A DNA stretch of 64,000 bases, from contig JAUICH010000007.1 of the NCBI GenBank assembly GCA_030427505.1, positions 186,001 to 250,000 on the forward strand, given 5' to 3'. The DNA comes from Verrucomicrobiia bacterium. Lineage in GTDB: Bacteria > Verrucomicrobiota > Verrucomicrobiia > Verrucomicrobiales > DEV007. Shown here piece by piece: positions 8,878-16,934 of the stretch (positions are counted from its first letter, which is position 1; the number at the start of each line of letters is the position of its first letter). Under the pieces are notes generated by a model. The model saw only the letters and a program-made list of their open reading frames with translations. It did no database searches and was not told the origin of the DNA. Position numbers and translations under genes: made by a program.

Positions 8878-9798
8878 TTATACTTCGCGAAGGCACTCGG
8901 AAAGGGAATGAACCTGCTTCACACCCTTGGAAATTTCCCGCCGAGTGCGGCGGGAGATGTGAAACATGTCATAGTAATAGAGCAGGTTTTTGGGAATGGC
9001 GTTTCGCAGCCGGGACTTCCACGCATCCCCATTTCGAGGGGAAAAGCTCGCCGGAGCACCAGTGCCGGGAGACCCCGTTTCCCCGGATTGGCTGGACCAG
9101 GTCTGCGAATAGTCGCTCTGATAGGGGTACTCCTGTAGTACCGGCGCCACCTTGTCCCGGCGGGCGATCACGATGAGCTGTAGCAAACCGCTACCGTCAA
9201 AGAGAATGCGGTAGCCCAGGTCCTTTGGATCTTCGATCCGGAACAGGCGCCCGCGGTGCCGGGACTCGCCCATGGCCATCAGCATCAGCGAAAACCCGTT
9301 GGCCTTGTTGAAGAGGCGGAAGAAAAGCTCGGGACTGAATTGGTAAAAGCCATGGCCGCTGAAGTTGTTCGAGGGCGTGCAGGCCACGAAGTAACCTCCT
9401 TCGCGCACCAAGTTCATCGCGTTGGCAATGGCGTTGGGAAAGTGAAAGATGTGCTCGATCGTTCCGCCATCAAAGAGCAAGTCGTACCGCCCGTGCCAAT
9501 CCTGGGGAATTGGCTGGTTCATGTCATGAACCCGGGTGCAGTCCTCGTAGTCGGAAAAGTCGATCGACTCTATCTCGCAATCCCCCAGGTAGTGACGAAT
9601 GAGCGGCTCCGAATATCCGCCGGCTTGCTGCTTTAACTCGTCAATCGAGCTCTCCAGCCCAGCCAGATCGGGAATGAGGTTGAGCTCAAAGTCGCGCAGG
9701 GAAATCAGTTGCCGCCCCAGCATGCCGAATCGCTTGATCGGGATCTTTTGATCGCGAAAAAGGGCCAGGGTTTGCGTGCCGAACTTTTCTAGTGCCAT
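8878..9798 (-). CDS. Methyltransferase-like protein of polysaccharide locus
   Basis: This 306-residue protein has a Rossmann methyltransferase-like middle. YDLLFDGGTIEHIFHFPNAI resembles the acidic strand IV region of class I methyltransferases, and VREGGYFVACTP follows where LKPGG is usual. A clear GxGxG SAM loop is not seen, so activity is uncertain. The last 70 residues are polar and basic. It sits in a same-strand run, 22 bp upstream of the acyltransferase. It could be an inactive homologue or bind SAM in a divergent way. Confidence 0.6.
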   Translation of the reverse strand: MALEKFGTQTLALFRDQKIPIKRFGMLGRQLISLRDFELNLIPDLAGLESSIDELKQQAGGYSEPLIRHYLGDCEIESIDFSDYEDCTRVHDMNQPIPQDWHGRYDLLFDGGTIEHIFHFPNAIANAMNLVREGGYFVACTPSNNFSGHGFYQFSPELFFRLFNKANGFSLMLMAMGESRHRGRLFRIEDPKDLGYRILFDGSGLLQLIVIARRDKVAPVLQEYPYQSDYSQTWSSQSGETGSPGTGAPASFSPRNGDAWKSRLRNAIPKNLLYYYDMFHISRRTRREISKGVKQVHSLSECLREV

Positions 9799-9935
9799 GA
9801 GAGGGATGCCTGCAATGAAGGACGGAGAGAGACCAATTCTGAATTGCTGATCTAGAGGTCAGTGTTTCTTGGTAGGTAAAATAGAAAGTGGTGAGGGAAG
9901 GTCTCCGGGTTGATTCAGGGAAGGGTGTGGCCGTC

Positions 9936-10889
9936 TTAACCTTCTTCGTAGCGGGGAAGGGCGCGTCTGATGCGGTGGTATGAACCCAGAATGGCGGCAT
10001 AGGCAGATGGGCCGAACCAGTCCAATAGCCGTCTGGAAAAAGGAGAAAGGACATCCTGATTCCCGCTGGGCAACAGGTGGCGGACTTCGGCCAAAAATGG
10101 ACGGGCCGCCGAAGACTTCCCGTGCCGGATCAGGTTGATCGCGGTCTCCATGGCCAATTGCGCCAGAATGGCGCGATTTTCGTCGGAGTACAAGTTCTGT
10201 TCTTTCAGTAGCCCGGTGGTGTTCCGCACGATGTTCAAGGTGGCTTGACTGATGCGCACGGGCTTGGAGGTCATGCTTCCATGCTGTTTGCGGATGGTCG
10301 CCAGCGTTTGGGGAAGGGGAAGAAAGCGGTATCCCAAAACAGCCAGGCGTATCATCAGGTCCAGGTCCGCCGTGCAGGGGAGTTCCGTGCGGAGTCCCTC
10401 AGCTCTGGTCAGCTGACTTTTCCAGAAAAGGGGCATCGCGGTCTGGATGATGTCTCCACAGGCGCGCCGGAAGTCGGAGGCATTCTCGGAACAGAAGAAC
10501 TCATAGGACGGCTCCGTGTCGTCCCGGGAGATGACCCGCGCGCGCGCGATGGTCACCACGTCCTCACCCGATTTGATCGCGGCGGGAACCTGGGTTTCCA
10601 GTTTGTTGGGATCTATCAGGTCGTCCGAGTCCAGGCTTTGGATCAGCGTTCCCGAAGCCGCCTCAAAGCCCGCGTTTCGCGTGGCCGCCAGTCCGGAATG
10701 AGGTTTCGATACCAGGGTGACCCGGCTGCCGAACGAACGGACGACCTCTTTGCTGCCGTCTTCAGAGCCATCATCGACAACGATGACTTCGGTGGGGGAG
10801 TACGTTTGGCTTAAGGCGCTCTCGATGGAATTCCCAACCAAGCTTTCATGATTGTAGCAAGGGATGACGATGGAAACCAGCGGAGTCAT
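9936..10889 (-). CDS. Family 2 glycosyltransferase (GT-A)
   Basis: This 317-residue inverting glycosyltransferase starts directly with VSIVIPCYNHE, followed by VIVVDDGSEDGS and the metal-binding SLDSDD (DxD equivalent), in the usual order of GT2. ADLDLMIRLAVLG provides the downstream ED-like catalytic region. The C-terminal third is helical, with no membrane anchor. It probably adds one sugar to a lipid-linked oligosaccharide; the sugar cannot be read from sequence. Gaps of roughly 100 bp separate it from its neighbours on the same strand. Confidence 0.87.
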   Translation of the reverse strand: MTPLVSIVIPCYNHESLVGNSIESALSQTYSPTEVIVVDDGSEDGSKEVVRSFGSRVTLVSKPHSGLAATRNAGFEAASGTLIQSLDSDDLIDPNKLETQVPAAIKSGEDVVTIARARVISRDDTEPSYEFFCSENASDFRRACGDIIQTAMPLFWKSQLTRAEGLRTELPCTADLDLMIRLAVLGYRFLPLPQTLATIRKQHGSMTSKPVRISQATLNIVRNTTGLLKEQNLYSDENRAILAQLAMETAINLIRHGKSSAARPFLAEVRHLLPSGNQDVLSPFSRRLLDWFGPSAYAAILGSYHRIRRALPRYEEG

Positions 10890-10936
10890 TGCTTAACTAA
10901 GGCGTCTGTGTAGCCGAATGCGTTCTTCGAGTAGAG

Positions 10937-10949
10937 GTCAGAGCACTAG
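10937..10949. repeat. Solo end of E3-type element (remnant)
   Basis: The 13 bases GTCAGAGCACTAG are identical to the right end of element E3 (13466-13478). No matching left end or inner core is seen nearby, so this looks like a relic. Its CTAG supplies the TAG stop of the adjacent methyltransferase, as in E1 and E3. Confidence 0.5.
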
Positions 10950-11707
10950 CTGACAGGCGGCTTCCTCTGGGTCCGGTTTCTTAGTGATCTCTTGATGGCT
11001 AGTGTGAGCAGCCTCGCGCAACTCTTGATGGACGACATGTCTTCCACCTTACTCAAGTGAAGATTGGGATGGACCAAAGAGAGAGGCGGCGTTCTGAAGA
11101 AATCGCTCTCGGGGAACCGCACTTCCGGGAGCCTTTCCTTCTTCACATAGACCAGAAAATTTTGCCGGTAGTGAGTGGGGATGGAGCCGTCATCCCAGAT
11201 GATCCGCCGTATCCAGTCACAGGCAACAAAGCCGCGCTGGGCAAAGCGTTCCCACCAGTACTTCGGCCACTGCTCGTTCCGGTGATCGACCCCTCCCTGG
11301 TGAGGAATGGCGGCGGAAAAGGCGATGAAGTCCGAATAACTGGTGAGCGATTCCACAAAACTGTCCGCGCTTTCGGGGGAGAGGTGCTCGGCAACTTCGA
11401 GGGATATCGCCAGGTCGAACCTCTGTCCGTCACTGAACGGCGCGGACAGATCTTTCATTTCGAAGCTCTCCGCGGGAATCTCGAGCATGTGTTCCGACAC
11501 CCAGGGACCGTCAATGCCTTTGATGACGGGCACGGAAAAGTCATTCTTCAGCACGGATAACCACGTGCCGACACCACAGCCAACATCGATGACGGAGCGA
11601 ACCGGAGGAATGGCCGCCATCAGCGGAGTCAGAATAGTCTTGGCCCCCGACACGGTTCGATGGTGCCGCTCCTGATAGAAGTCGTTATCATAGATGGCAT
11701 TCGTCAT
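10946..11707 (-). CDS. Class I SAM-dependent methyltransferase
   Basis: This 253-residue protein has VIDVGCGVGTWLSVL (SAM glycine loop), GIDGPW as the acidic strand 2 end, and LAISLEVAEHLSPES, as in Methyltransf_23 family members. The HRNEQWPKYWWERF stretch recalls methyltransferases linked to nucleotide-sugar and antibiotic glycoside modification. The basic tail (about residues 230-253) is odd. Its TAG stop falls in a CACTAG sequence identical to the end of element E3, so the C-terminus may have been set by an insertion. Confidence 0.82.
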   Translation of the reverse strand: MTNAIYDNDFYQERHHRTVSGAKTILTPLMAAIPPVRSVIDVGCGVGTWLSVLKNDFSVPVIKGIDGPWVSEHMLEIPAESFEMKDLSAPFSDGQRFDLAISLEVAEHLSPESADSFVESLTSYSDFIAFSAAIPHQGGVDHRNEQWPKYWWERFAQRGFVACDWIRRIIWDDGSIPTHYRQNFLVYVKKERLPEVRFPESDFFRTPPLSLVHPNLHLSKVEDMSSIKSCARLLTLAIKRSLRNRTQRKPPVS

Positions 11708-11772
11708 AATAGTGTTGCGGCCAAGTATTGATAGGTTGGCGAAACGCGATATTCGGGTTGTGGCGAAAGCTG

Positions 11773-11985
11773 GGCAGTGTGGACAAATTGGGGGCGGAGC
11801 GGCGCGAGAGCATTTTTTGTCTGGCCAGGCGCCGCGAACGGCATTGGGCCAACCCCCAATAGAGTGAGCGGGAACGAAGCCAGGCGAATAATGGGCCGCG
11901 TCTCCAGGAATTCGCCGCTTTGCGGCGCTGAGTTCACTTTCCTTTTCTTCATTTCAGGTCCGTTATCCAATTTGTCCACGCTGCC
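11773..11985. mobile_element. Inverted-repeat element E2 (E4 subfamily)
   Basis: This 213-bp non-coding element has a 19-bp terminal inverted repeat with one mismatch, starting GGCAGTGTGGACAAATTGG. It is closely similar to E4 over its whole inner length. Inside are CCAGGCGC (11825-11832), a hairpin CATTGGG/CCCAAT, and GCGGGAACGAAG (11868-11879), flanked by pairing T-rich and A-rich arms. The right border touches the first base of the TAG stop of the ABC ATPase gene. It holds no open reading frame with family character. Confidence 0.85.
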
Positions 11986-13256
11986 TAATTGTCGATCCCC
12001 CAAGTCTGTTCGTAGATGGCGACTCCTTTGTGGCTGTGTTTTGTCTGCCGGGACAGGGCGGAGTTCACGATCTCAAAGGAGAACGCGTCGTCGATGGCGT
12101 CGTCTTCATACCCGGTGTTCAGACAGTCGAGTGCCACCTTTACCATATAGGTTCCCGGAACCAGGCTGACTTGGGACAGGCGGCATTCGAAACGAAGTTC
12201 GCCACTCGTTGACTTGGTGCTCGTTTGTTGGGTAGAGGAGTGAGCCGTGACGACCCGTTCGCCCATGCGGCTGTTGATGCCTAGCCCCAGGCAAACACTG
12301 CTCCCAACCGGCACGGAGCAGTGGATGGTGAAGACAAGATCGGAACCACAGGGAAAGTAGCCAGTTCCTTCCTGGCTGGGCGAAGTCACCCGGGCAAGAA
12401 CGATGTGCGCCTTGCCGGCCCGTTGAGCGGCTTTTTGCGCCGAGGGCCGGTACTCGCCAAACTGGCAGATCTGGTGATGCTCGGAGTATTGTTTCGTGGC
12501 CTCGTCAGCGGATCCGGAGAAGACCACTTGGCCTTGATCGATCACCACGCCCCGCTTACAGAGCGCATTGATGGCCGTCATGTTGTGACTCACAAACAGG
12601 ACCGTCCGTCCTGCTCCGGCCACGTTCTGCATTTTGCCCAGGCACTTCTTCTGGAAGGCGGCGTCGCCGACCGCCAGGACTTCGTCGACCACCAGGATCT
12701 CGGGTTCCAGGTGCGCGGCGACCGCAAAGGCCAGCCGGACATACATGCCGGAACTGTAGCGTTTGACCGGTGTGTCCAGAAACTGCTCCACCTCCGCGAA
12801 GGCGACAATCTCGTCGAACTTCCGCCGGATCTCGTTGCGGGACATGCCGAGAATGGCGCCGTTCAGGAAGATGTTCTCCCGCCCAGTCAGTTCGGGGTGA
12901 AAGCCGGTGCCGACCTCCAGCAGACTGGCCACCCGGCCGCGGATGGTGACCTTCCCCTCGGTGGGATCGGTAATGCGGCTGAGCACCTTAAGCAGGGTGG
13001 ATTTTCCCGCGCCGTTGCGGCCGATGATACCGACGACTTCTCCCGGCTGGACATCCAGATTGATGTGGCGCAGCGCCCAGAACTCCTCGGTGGAAGTACC
13101 GGACTGGCCGCGCAGGCCGCCCTTCAGCTTTGAAGCGATGCGGGACGGAAGCCCGGCGATGACATCGCGGAGGGCGACATAGGACTGCCCGGAAGCCTGG
13201 TGGCGGAGTTGATACCGCTTCCCCAAGTCTTCAAAGCTGATGATGGGTCGAGACAT
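11985..13256 (-). CDS. wzt: Polysaccharide export ABC transporter ATPase (Wzt-type)
   Basis: This 423-residue ATPase powers export of a lipid-linked glycan across the inner membrane. Walker A GRNGAGKS is at 79-86, the signature YSSGM at 167-171, and Walker B ILVVDE at 187-192, as in the KpsT/Wzt group. Residues from about 300 on form an extra domain like the Wzt C-terminal beta-sandwich that reads the modified non-reducing end of O-antigen. That implies a capped glycan, and several methyltransferases occur in the same locus. The partner permease lies just upstream at 13475-14344, separated by element E3. Confidence 0.9.
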   Translation of the reverse strand: MSRPIISFEDLGKRYQLRHQASGQSYVALRDVIAGLPSRIASKLKGGLRGQSGTSTEEFWALRHINLDVQPGEVVGIIGRNGAGKSTLLKVLSRITDPTEGKVTIRGRVASLLEVGTGFHPELTGRENIFLNGAILGMSRNEIRRKFDEIVAFAEVEQFLDTPVKRYSSGMYVRLAFAVAAHLEPEILVVDEVLAVGDAAFQKKCLGKMQNVAGAGRTVLFVSHNMTAINALCKRGVVIDQGQVVFSGSADEATKQYSEHHQICQFGEYRPSAQKAAQRAGKAHIVLARVTSPSQEGTGYFPCGSDLVFTIHCSVPVGSSVCLGLGINSRMGERVVTAHSSTQQTSTKSTSGELRFECRLSQVSLVPGTYMVKVALDCLNTGYEDDAIDDAFSFEIVNSALSRQTKHSHKGVAIYEQTWGIDN

Positions 13257-13276
13257 GAAAATGACGTCTGGCGGTC

Positions 13277-13478
13277 CTAGTGCTCTGACCGCCTTAAGAT
13301 GATGGGTGATTGGCGAGGGTTTTTGGCTGGGGGCAAGGCGCGATGAAGGAGGCTATGTGAATCATAACTGACTGAAGAGCAACGAAGACCCCAGCCAAAA
13401 AGACCGGGTCGCGTCCTTTTGCCAACGGCTCTTTGTTCAGACCAAGCGCTCATCATTTTAAGGCAGTCAGAGCACTAG
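13277..13478. mobile_element. Inverted-repeat element E3 (CTAG ends)
   Basis: This 202-bp element lies between the ABC ATPase and permease genes. Its ends start CTAGTGCTCTGAC and pair over about 29 bp with two or three mismatches. Inside, a perfect 13-bp stem (TTTTTGGCTGGGG at 13320-13332 with its complement at 13389-13401) encloses CAAGGCGC (13334-13341), a small TATG/CATA hairpin and GAGCAACG (13377-13384). It shares this plan but not its ends with E2/E4. The right CTAG provides the TAG stop of the permease. Confidence 0.87.
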
Positions 13479-14344
13479 ATAATGTCCGCGAATCCGCGTT
13501 CGACTCGCCGGAAGTAAGAAATGCCGATGAAGAGAGAGAGCAGCGCGGTGGCCAGAGAGATTGCGACGCTGGGCCAATGGAAGGGAGTGGTTTCGCCAAT
13601 GATGGCCCAGCGGAATCCGTCAATGACGCCCACCATGGGATTCAGCGAGTAGAGCATGAAGGCCGTCTCTCCGAACTTGTCGCGAATGACGGCGCTGCTG
13701 AACCCTACCGGGGACACATAGAGGCCGAACTGAACCAGGAAGGGAACCACATAGCGGAAGTCGCGATACTTCACATTCAGCGCCGTGATGAACAGGCCGG
13801 GACCGATGGCCGCGACAAACGCGAGCAGAATGAATAGGGGCAATGTCAGGATGCGCCAGCTGGGCACGAACTGAAACCACACCATGGTGCCGAGAAGGAT
13901 GACGAAGGAGATCAAGAAGTCGACCAGGCTGGTGATGACGGCGGAGGCCGGAATGATGAGCCGGGGAAAGTAGACCTTGGAAATGAGCTGGGCGTTTCCG
14001 ACCAGGCTGGCGCTGGAGGTGGTGAGTGAGGTGGCGAAAAACTGCCAGGGCAGCATGGCGCTGAGCACCATGACCGCGTAGGGGGCGCCCCCTTCAGAGG
14101 GCAGCCCGGCGACCTGGCCGAAAATGACCGTCATCACCAGCATGGAGAGCAGCGGCTGGATGACGGCCCACCCGATCCCGACAACGGTCTGCTTGTACCT
14201 GACGGAGATGTCCCGCCACGCCAGGATGTAAAAAAGCTCCCGGTAGCGCCAGAGATCCGCCCAGTAGTGGCGCTCGGATTTGCCCGGCTCCAGGCAAATC
14301 TCGAAATCCGGACGTTCGTCTATGTTGGAAGAAGTCGTGGTCAC
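13475..14344 (-). CDS. wzm: Polysaccharide export ABC transporter permease (Wzm-type)
   Basis: This 289-residue ABC-2 type permease has about six membrane spans. The first block WRYRELFYILAWRDISVRYKQ is the hallmark N-terminal amphipathic entry of Wzm/KpsM/TagG permeases. With the Wzt-type ATPase it should form the glycan exporter. An open frame runs upstream through element E4, but the protein similarity begins after a GTG at 14344, which was taken as start; no clear ribosome binding site supports it. The stop codon lies in the CTAG end of E3, so the pair is split by an insertion yet still collinear. Confidence 0.88.
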   Translation of the reverse strand: MTTTSSNIDERPDFEICLEPGKSERHYWADLWRYRELFYILAWRDISVRYKQTVVGIGWAVIQPLLSMLVMTVIFGQVAGLPSEGGAPYAVMVLSAMLPWQFFATSLTTSSASLVGNAQLISKVYFPRLIIPASAVITSLVDFLISFVILLGTMVWFQFVPSWRILTLPLFILLAFVAAIGPGLFITALNVKYRDFRYVVPFLVQFGLYVSPVGFSSAVIRDKFGETAFMLYSLNPMVGVIDGFRWAIIGETTPFHWPSVAISLATALLSLFIGISYFRRVERGFADII

Positions 14345-14446
14345 CGGGTGAAAGCGCTGGTCTTGAAACGGTTGAGCGGGTCCGCCGCCACCTTCGGACG
14401 GGCGTGGATGAAATGATGGGCGACAGAATGGTTCATCGGGGAAATT

Positions 14447-14662
14447 AGGGTGTATGGACAAATTGGGGGCGGACCGGCGCGAGAGCATTTTTTTGTCTGG
14501 CAAGGCGCCGTGAACGGCATTGGGCCGACCCCCAATAGAGTGAGCGGGAACGAAGTCAGGCGAAAAATGGGCCGCGTTTCCAGGTATTCGCCGCTTCGCG
14601 GCGCTGAGTTCTCTGTCCTTTTCATCATTTCCGGTCCGTTCTCCAATTTGTCCATACACCCT
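14447..14662. mobile_element. Inverted-repeat element E4
   Basis: This 216-bp non-coding element has a perfect 20-bp terminal inverted repeat (14447-14466 and 14643-14662) starting AGGGTGTATGGACAAATTGG. Its interior is nearly the same as E2. CAAGGCGC is at 14501-14508, a CATTGGG/CCCAAT hairpin follows, and GGGAACGAAG is at 14546-14555; the arms CATTTTTTT and AAAAATG can pair. A further hairpin GCCGC/GCGGC lies downstream. The right border abuts the TGA stop of the GbsR-like gene. The outer bases of the repeat differ from E2 but remain complementary within each copy. Confidence 0.88.
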
Positions 14663-15313
14663 TCAAGTCTGCGTCCGTTTCGGAGCTGTCACGCGGGCCA
14701 GCCAGGGCAGCAGCCGGGTGGCTTTGGAGTGCCAGGATTGCAGGCCCTGGATGCGCGTTGTCAGGACCTGATTCCGTTCCCGGTCCTCCGGCGACTGGTC
14801 CTTGGGTTGGCCGTTCAGGCTTTCCAGAATCGATTCCAGCCGTTGAGCGGAACTTTCCAGCTGAGGGCGGACGGATTGGTCCAGCAGGCCGGAAACCAGG
14901 CGCCTCAGGCTGATCTCCGCCTCATAGAACGTCCGCCGGTCCCCGGTGACGAAGACGGTTCGCACCGCGTTTAGATTTTGTAACATCCGAAGCCCCTGAC
15001 TGGCCGAGCCCTTGCTGATTTGCAGGAGGGTGACGATCTGGTCGAAGCAGAGCGGCTCGGTCGCGCCATACAGCAGGCCGAAAAGGCTCCCGACGGACTT
15101 GGGCAGGCTGAGGCTGGTGGCCGCGTGAGCGAAAAAATCCACGATCGACGCCTGGGTGGGGGACAGCGTGGCCGCGGTCTCACCGGTACCGGATTCGCTG
15201 GAGGGGGCGATTTCCGGAGAAGTGGAGTGGGTTGTGAGAGACACCTCGGAGTAGAGTGGGAGCCGGTTCTTATTGTTCAGAACAAAATGAACAACCCTTT
15301 GCGCCCCTGTCAA
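14663..15313 (-). CDS. GbsR/MarR-like transcriptional regulator
   Basis: This winged-helix regulator of up to 216 residues resembles the GbsR branch of the MarR superfamily. FFAHAATSLSLPKSVGSLFGLLYG is followed by LTFDQ-like LCFDQIVTLLQISKGSASQGLRML, the HTH. A dimerising helical tail follows. Such regulators often sit in polysaccharide loci of Verrucomicrobia and Planctomycetes. The first 23 codons contain an operator-like palindrome (15273-15285), so the true start may be the GTG at 15244 (193 residues), with the palindrome upstream. It probably controls the minus-strand glycan genes below it and its own transcription. Confidence 0.78.
   Translation of the reverse strand: MTGAQRVVHFVLNNKNRLPLYSEVSLTTHSTSPEIAPSSESGTGETAATLSPTQASIVDFFAHAATSLSLPKSVGSLFGLLYGATEPLCFDQIVTLLQISKGSASQGLRMLQNLNAVRTVFVTGDRRTFYEAEISLRRLVSGLLDQSVRPQLESSAQRLESILESLNGQPKDQSPEDRERNQVLTTRIQGLQSWHSKATRLLPWLARVTAPKRTQT
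15273..15285. promoter_or_regulatory. Candidate operator palindrome TTGTTCaGAACAA
   Basis: A perfect 6-1-6 inverted repeat lies at the 5' end of the GbsR-like gene, with another GAACAA half-site at 15289-15294. The size fits a dimeric winged-helix regulator. Its position suggests autoregulation if translation starts at 15244. Confidence 0.45.
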
Positions 15314-15377
15314 TGCTTTCGTCTCGCGCCGGGCTCCAAGTCAGAATCCGGGCGGTTCGGGAACGTAGCCCCGCACC

Positions 15378-16934
15378 TTAGCGCCCAGGGGTGGCGGCGG
15401 GAGGATTCCACCAGAGAATCGGCCGGTTCGCGTCGAAGTCCGTTTCGTCGAGGATCATGACGTGGGCCAGCCGGGGCTCGGCTTTCACGGCTTGGATCCA
15501 GGGCAGCAGGTCCATGGACATCGTTTCGTGTGTCTTGAGGTCCGGTGACAGCGCCCGTTTCCGATCCCGGATGGCCCAAGTGTAGAGGCGGATTGGCTGA
15601 GACTCGCCTCTGGGCAGGGTGATGCTGGCTTCCATGGCCACAATGGCATCCGGGTAGGGGCTGGTGGCGGGGTCCGGAATCTCTGGAATCTTGGAAACCG
15701 TCACCTCTCCCTCCAGGCGCTGCTCGTTCAGGCGGAAGGTCGTGGGATCCAGGTTGAAAGGGCGCCACGGCAGATTGTCATGAATCCAGAGGACCAGTTT
15801 CGGCGGGTGATTGCTTAGAGAGGTGTGGAGAAAGAATGCTTTCCGGATGTCCGTCGCCCCCGGCCGCCCCAGCCCGTAGGTGGCGCATCCCAGCCGGGCC
15901 CCGAGATGAGACGCGATCCCGGCCGCGTGACCGCTGGTCTGGGGAGACAGCTCTTGCACCATGCTGTCGCCCATGATCCAGAGGGTCGCCTCCGGACCGG
16001 AGAGAAAGGGGCGGCCGTCCAAGAGCGCTTCCCGAAAGAACATGGACCCCACCTCCGTGCCCTCCGGAGCGAGTGCCAGGTGGTAGTGAGGCGCGGGCGC
16101 CGTGACCCAGTGGTAGCCGATACGCCGGAAAATCTCCTCCCGCTTCGGCTGCTGGATTTCATAGCGCTTCTCGATTTCCGCCGCGAGAACGCCGGCGGCT
16201 TTCTCGATTGCCGTGGGGGTCCAGTGGTGGTCGAACGAGTGGTAGGGGGCTTTTCCGGAGAGAACCTCTCCGATCAGCACTCGCCGCAGGTCCACCACGT
16301 CCACCCCCATTTCCAGGAGCCTGGCCAGGAATTCCGCGTTTTCCCGTTGCGCCGGACGGGGCGGGTCCAGGCCCAGGAGGACGGGTAGGTAGGTGTCGAG
16401 CGTGGAGGGAACGGGGCAGTAGATCAGGTGAATGTCTTGAGATTCCAGATAGTGGGCGAAGCCGGAAATGGCCGCCAGCCGGGCCTCCGCGTTTGCCCAG
16501 GCATCGCGGCTGGAGTAGGCGTCCACTTCCAGATCGCGGAAGACGCGATGGTTCTGGAATTCCGCGGTGGCGACCGTACCCGACCTCCGGGCGTTCTTGA
16601 GTTGTTCGATGAGTTCCCGGGCCGCGGTTTCGGTCTCCGGGTTGGGCGGCTCGGCCAGCTCCGCTTGGAGCGTGTCGAGGGATTCCCTTTTTATCTGAGC
16701 CAGTTTGGCCTTTTGGAGGCGGATCTTGGCGGGAGGGCACCATTCGCCCGACAGGGTTCCGCTGCCCGATGCGGGGATGAATCCGTCCTCGGAAAGGCTG
16801 GCGGCGGCTTTCTCTTCACCGGGCTGGAGCAGGGCCAGAGCCTGGCGGAGATTCACATACCTGTGAACCGCCATCCCTGCCACGCCGCCTGCCAGAAAGA
16901 CTCCCAGGAGGGTCAGAGCCGAGGACGCTTTCAT
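15378..16934 (-). CDS. AlgX/AlgJ-like SGNH O-acetyltransferase
   Basis: This 518-residue membrane-anchored protein probably O-acetylates an exported glycan. One N-terminal membrane anchor spans about residues 5-26. The catalytic signatures of the AlgX/AlgJ branch are present: D235-x-H237-W in DHHWTP and the nucleophile S324 in GDSMV. AlgJ-type enzymes receive acetyl groups from an MBOAT protein (AlgI), which is not in this window. The start at 16934 was chosen because the longer frame overlaps the upstream flippase far more; with it, the two genes overlap by 4 bp (ATGA), implying coupling. Confidence 0.82.
   Translation of the reverse strand: MKASSALTLLGVFLAGGVAGMAVHRYVNLRQALALLQPGEEKAAASLSEDGFIPASGSGTLSGEWCPPAKIRLQKAKLAQIKRESLDTLQAELAEPPNPETETAARELIEQLKNARRSGTVATAEFQNHRVFRDLEVDAYSSRDAWANAEARLAAISGFAHYLESQDIHLIYCPVPSTLDTYLPVLLGLDPPRPAQRENAEFLARLLEMGVDVVDLRRVLIGEVLSGKAPYHSFDHHWTPTAIEKAAGVLAAEIEKRYEIQQPKREEIFRRIGYHWVTAPAPHYHLALAPEGTEVGSMFFREALLDGRPFLSGPEATLWIMGDSMVQELSPQTSGHAAGIASHLGARLGCATYGLGRPGATDIRKAFFLHTSLSNHPPKLVLWIHDNLPWRPFNLDPTTFRLNEQRLEGEVTVSKIPEIPDPATSPYPDAIVAMEASITLPRGESQPIRLYTWAIRDRKRALSPDLKTHETMSMDLLPWIQAVKAEPRLAHVMILDETDFDANRPILWWNPPAATPGR

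Noticed and set aside
7404-14662. Interpretation of E1-E4 as integron attC sites with gene cassettes
   Set aside because: They follow gene ends, but lack GTTRRRY/RYYYAAC core sites, are longer than most attC sites, occur in both orientations, and no integron integrase is present.
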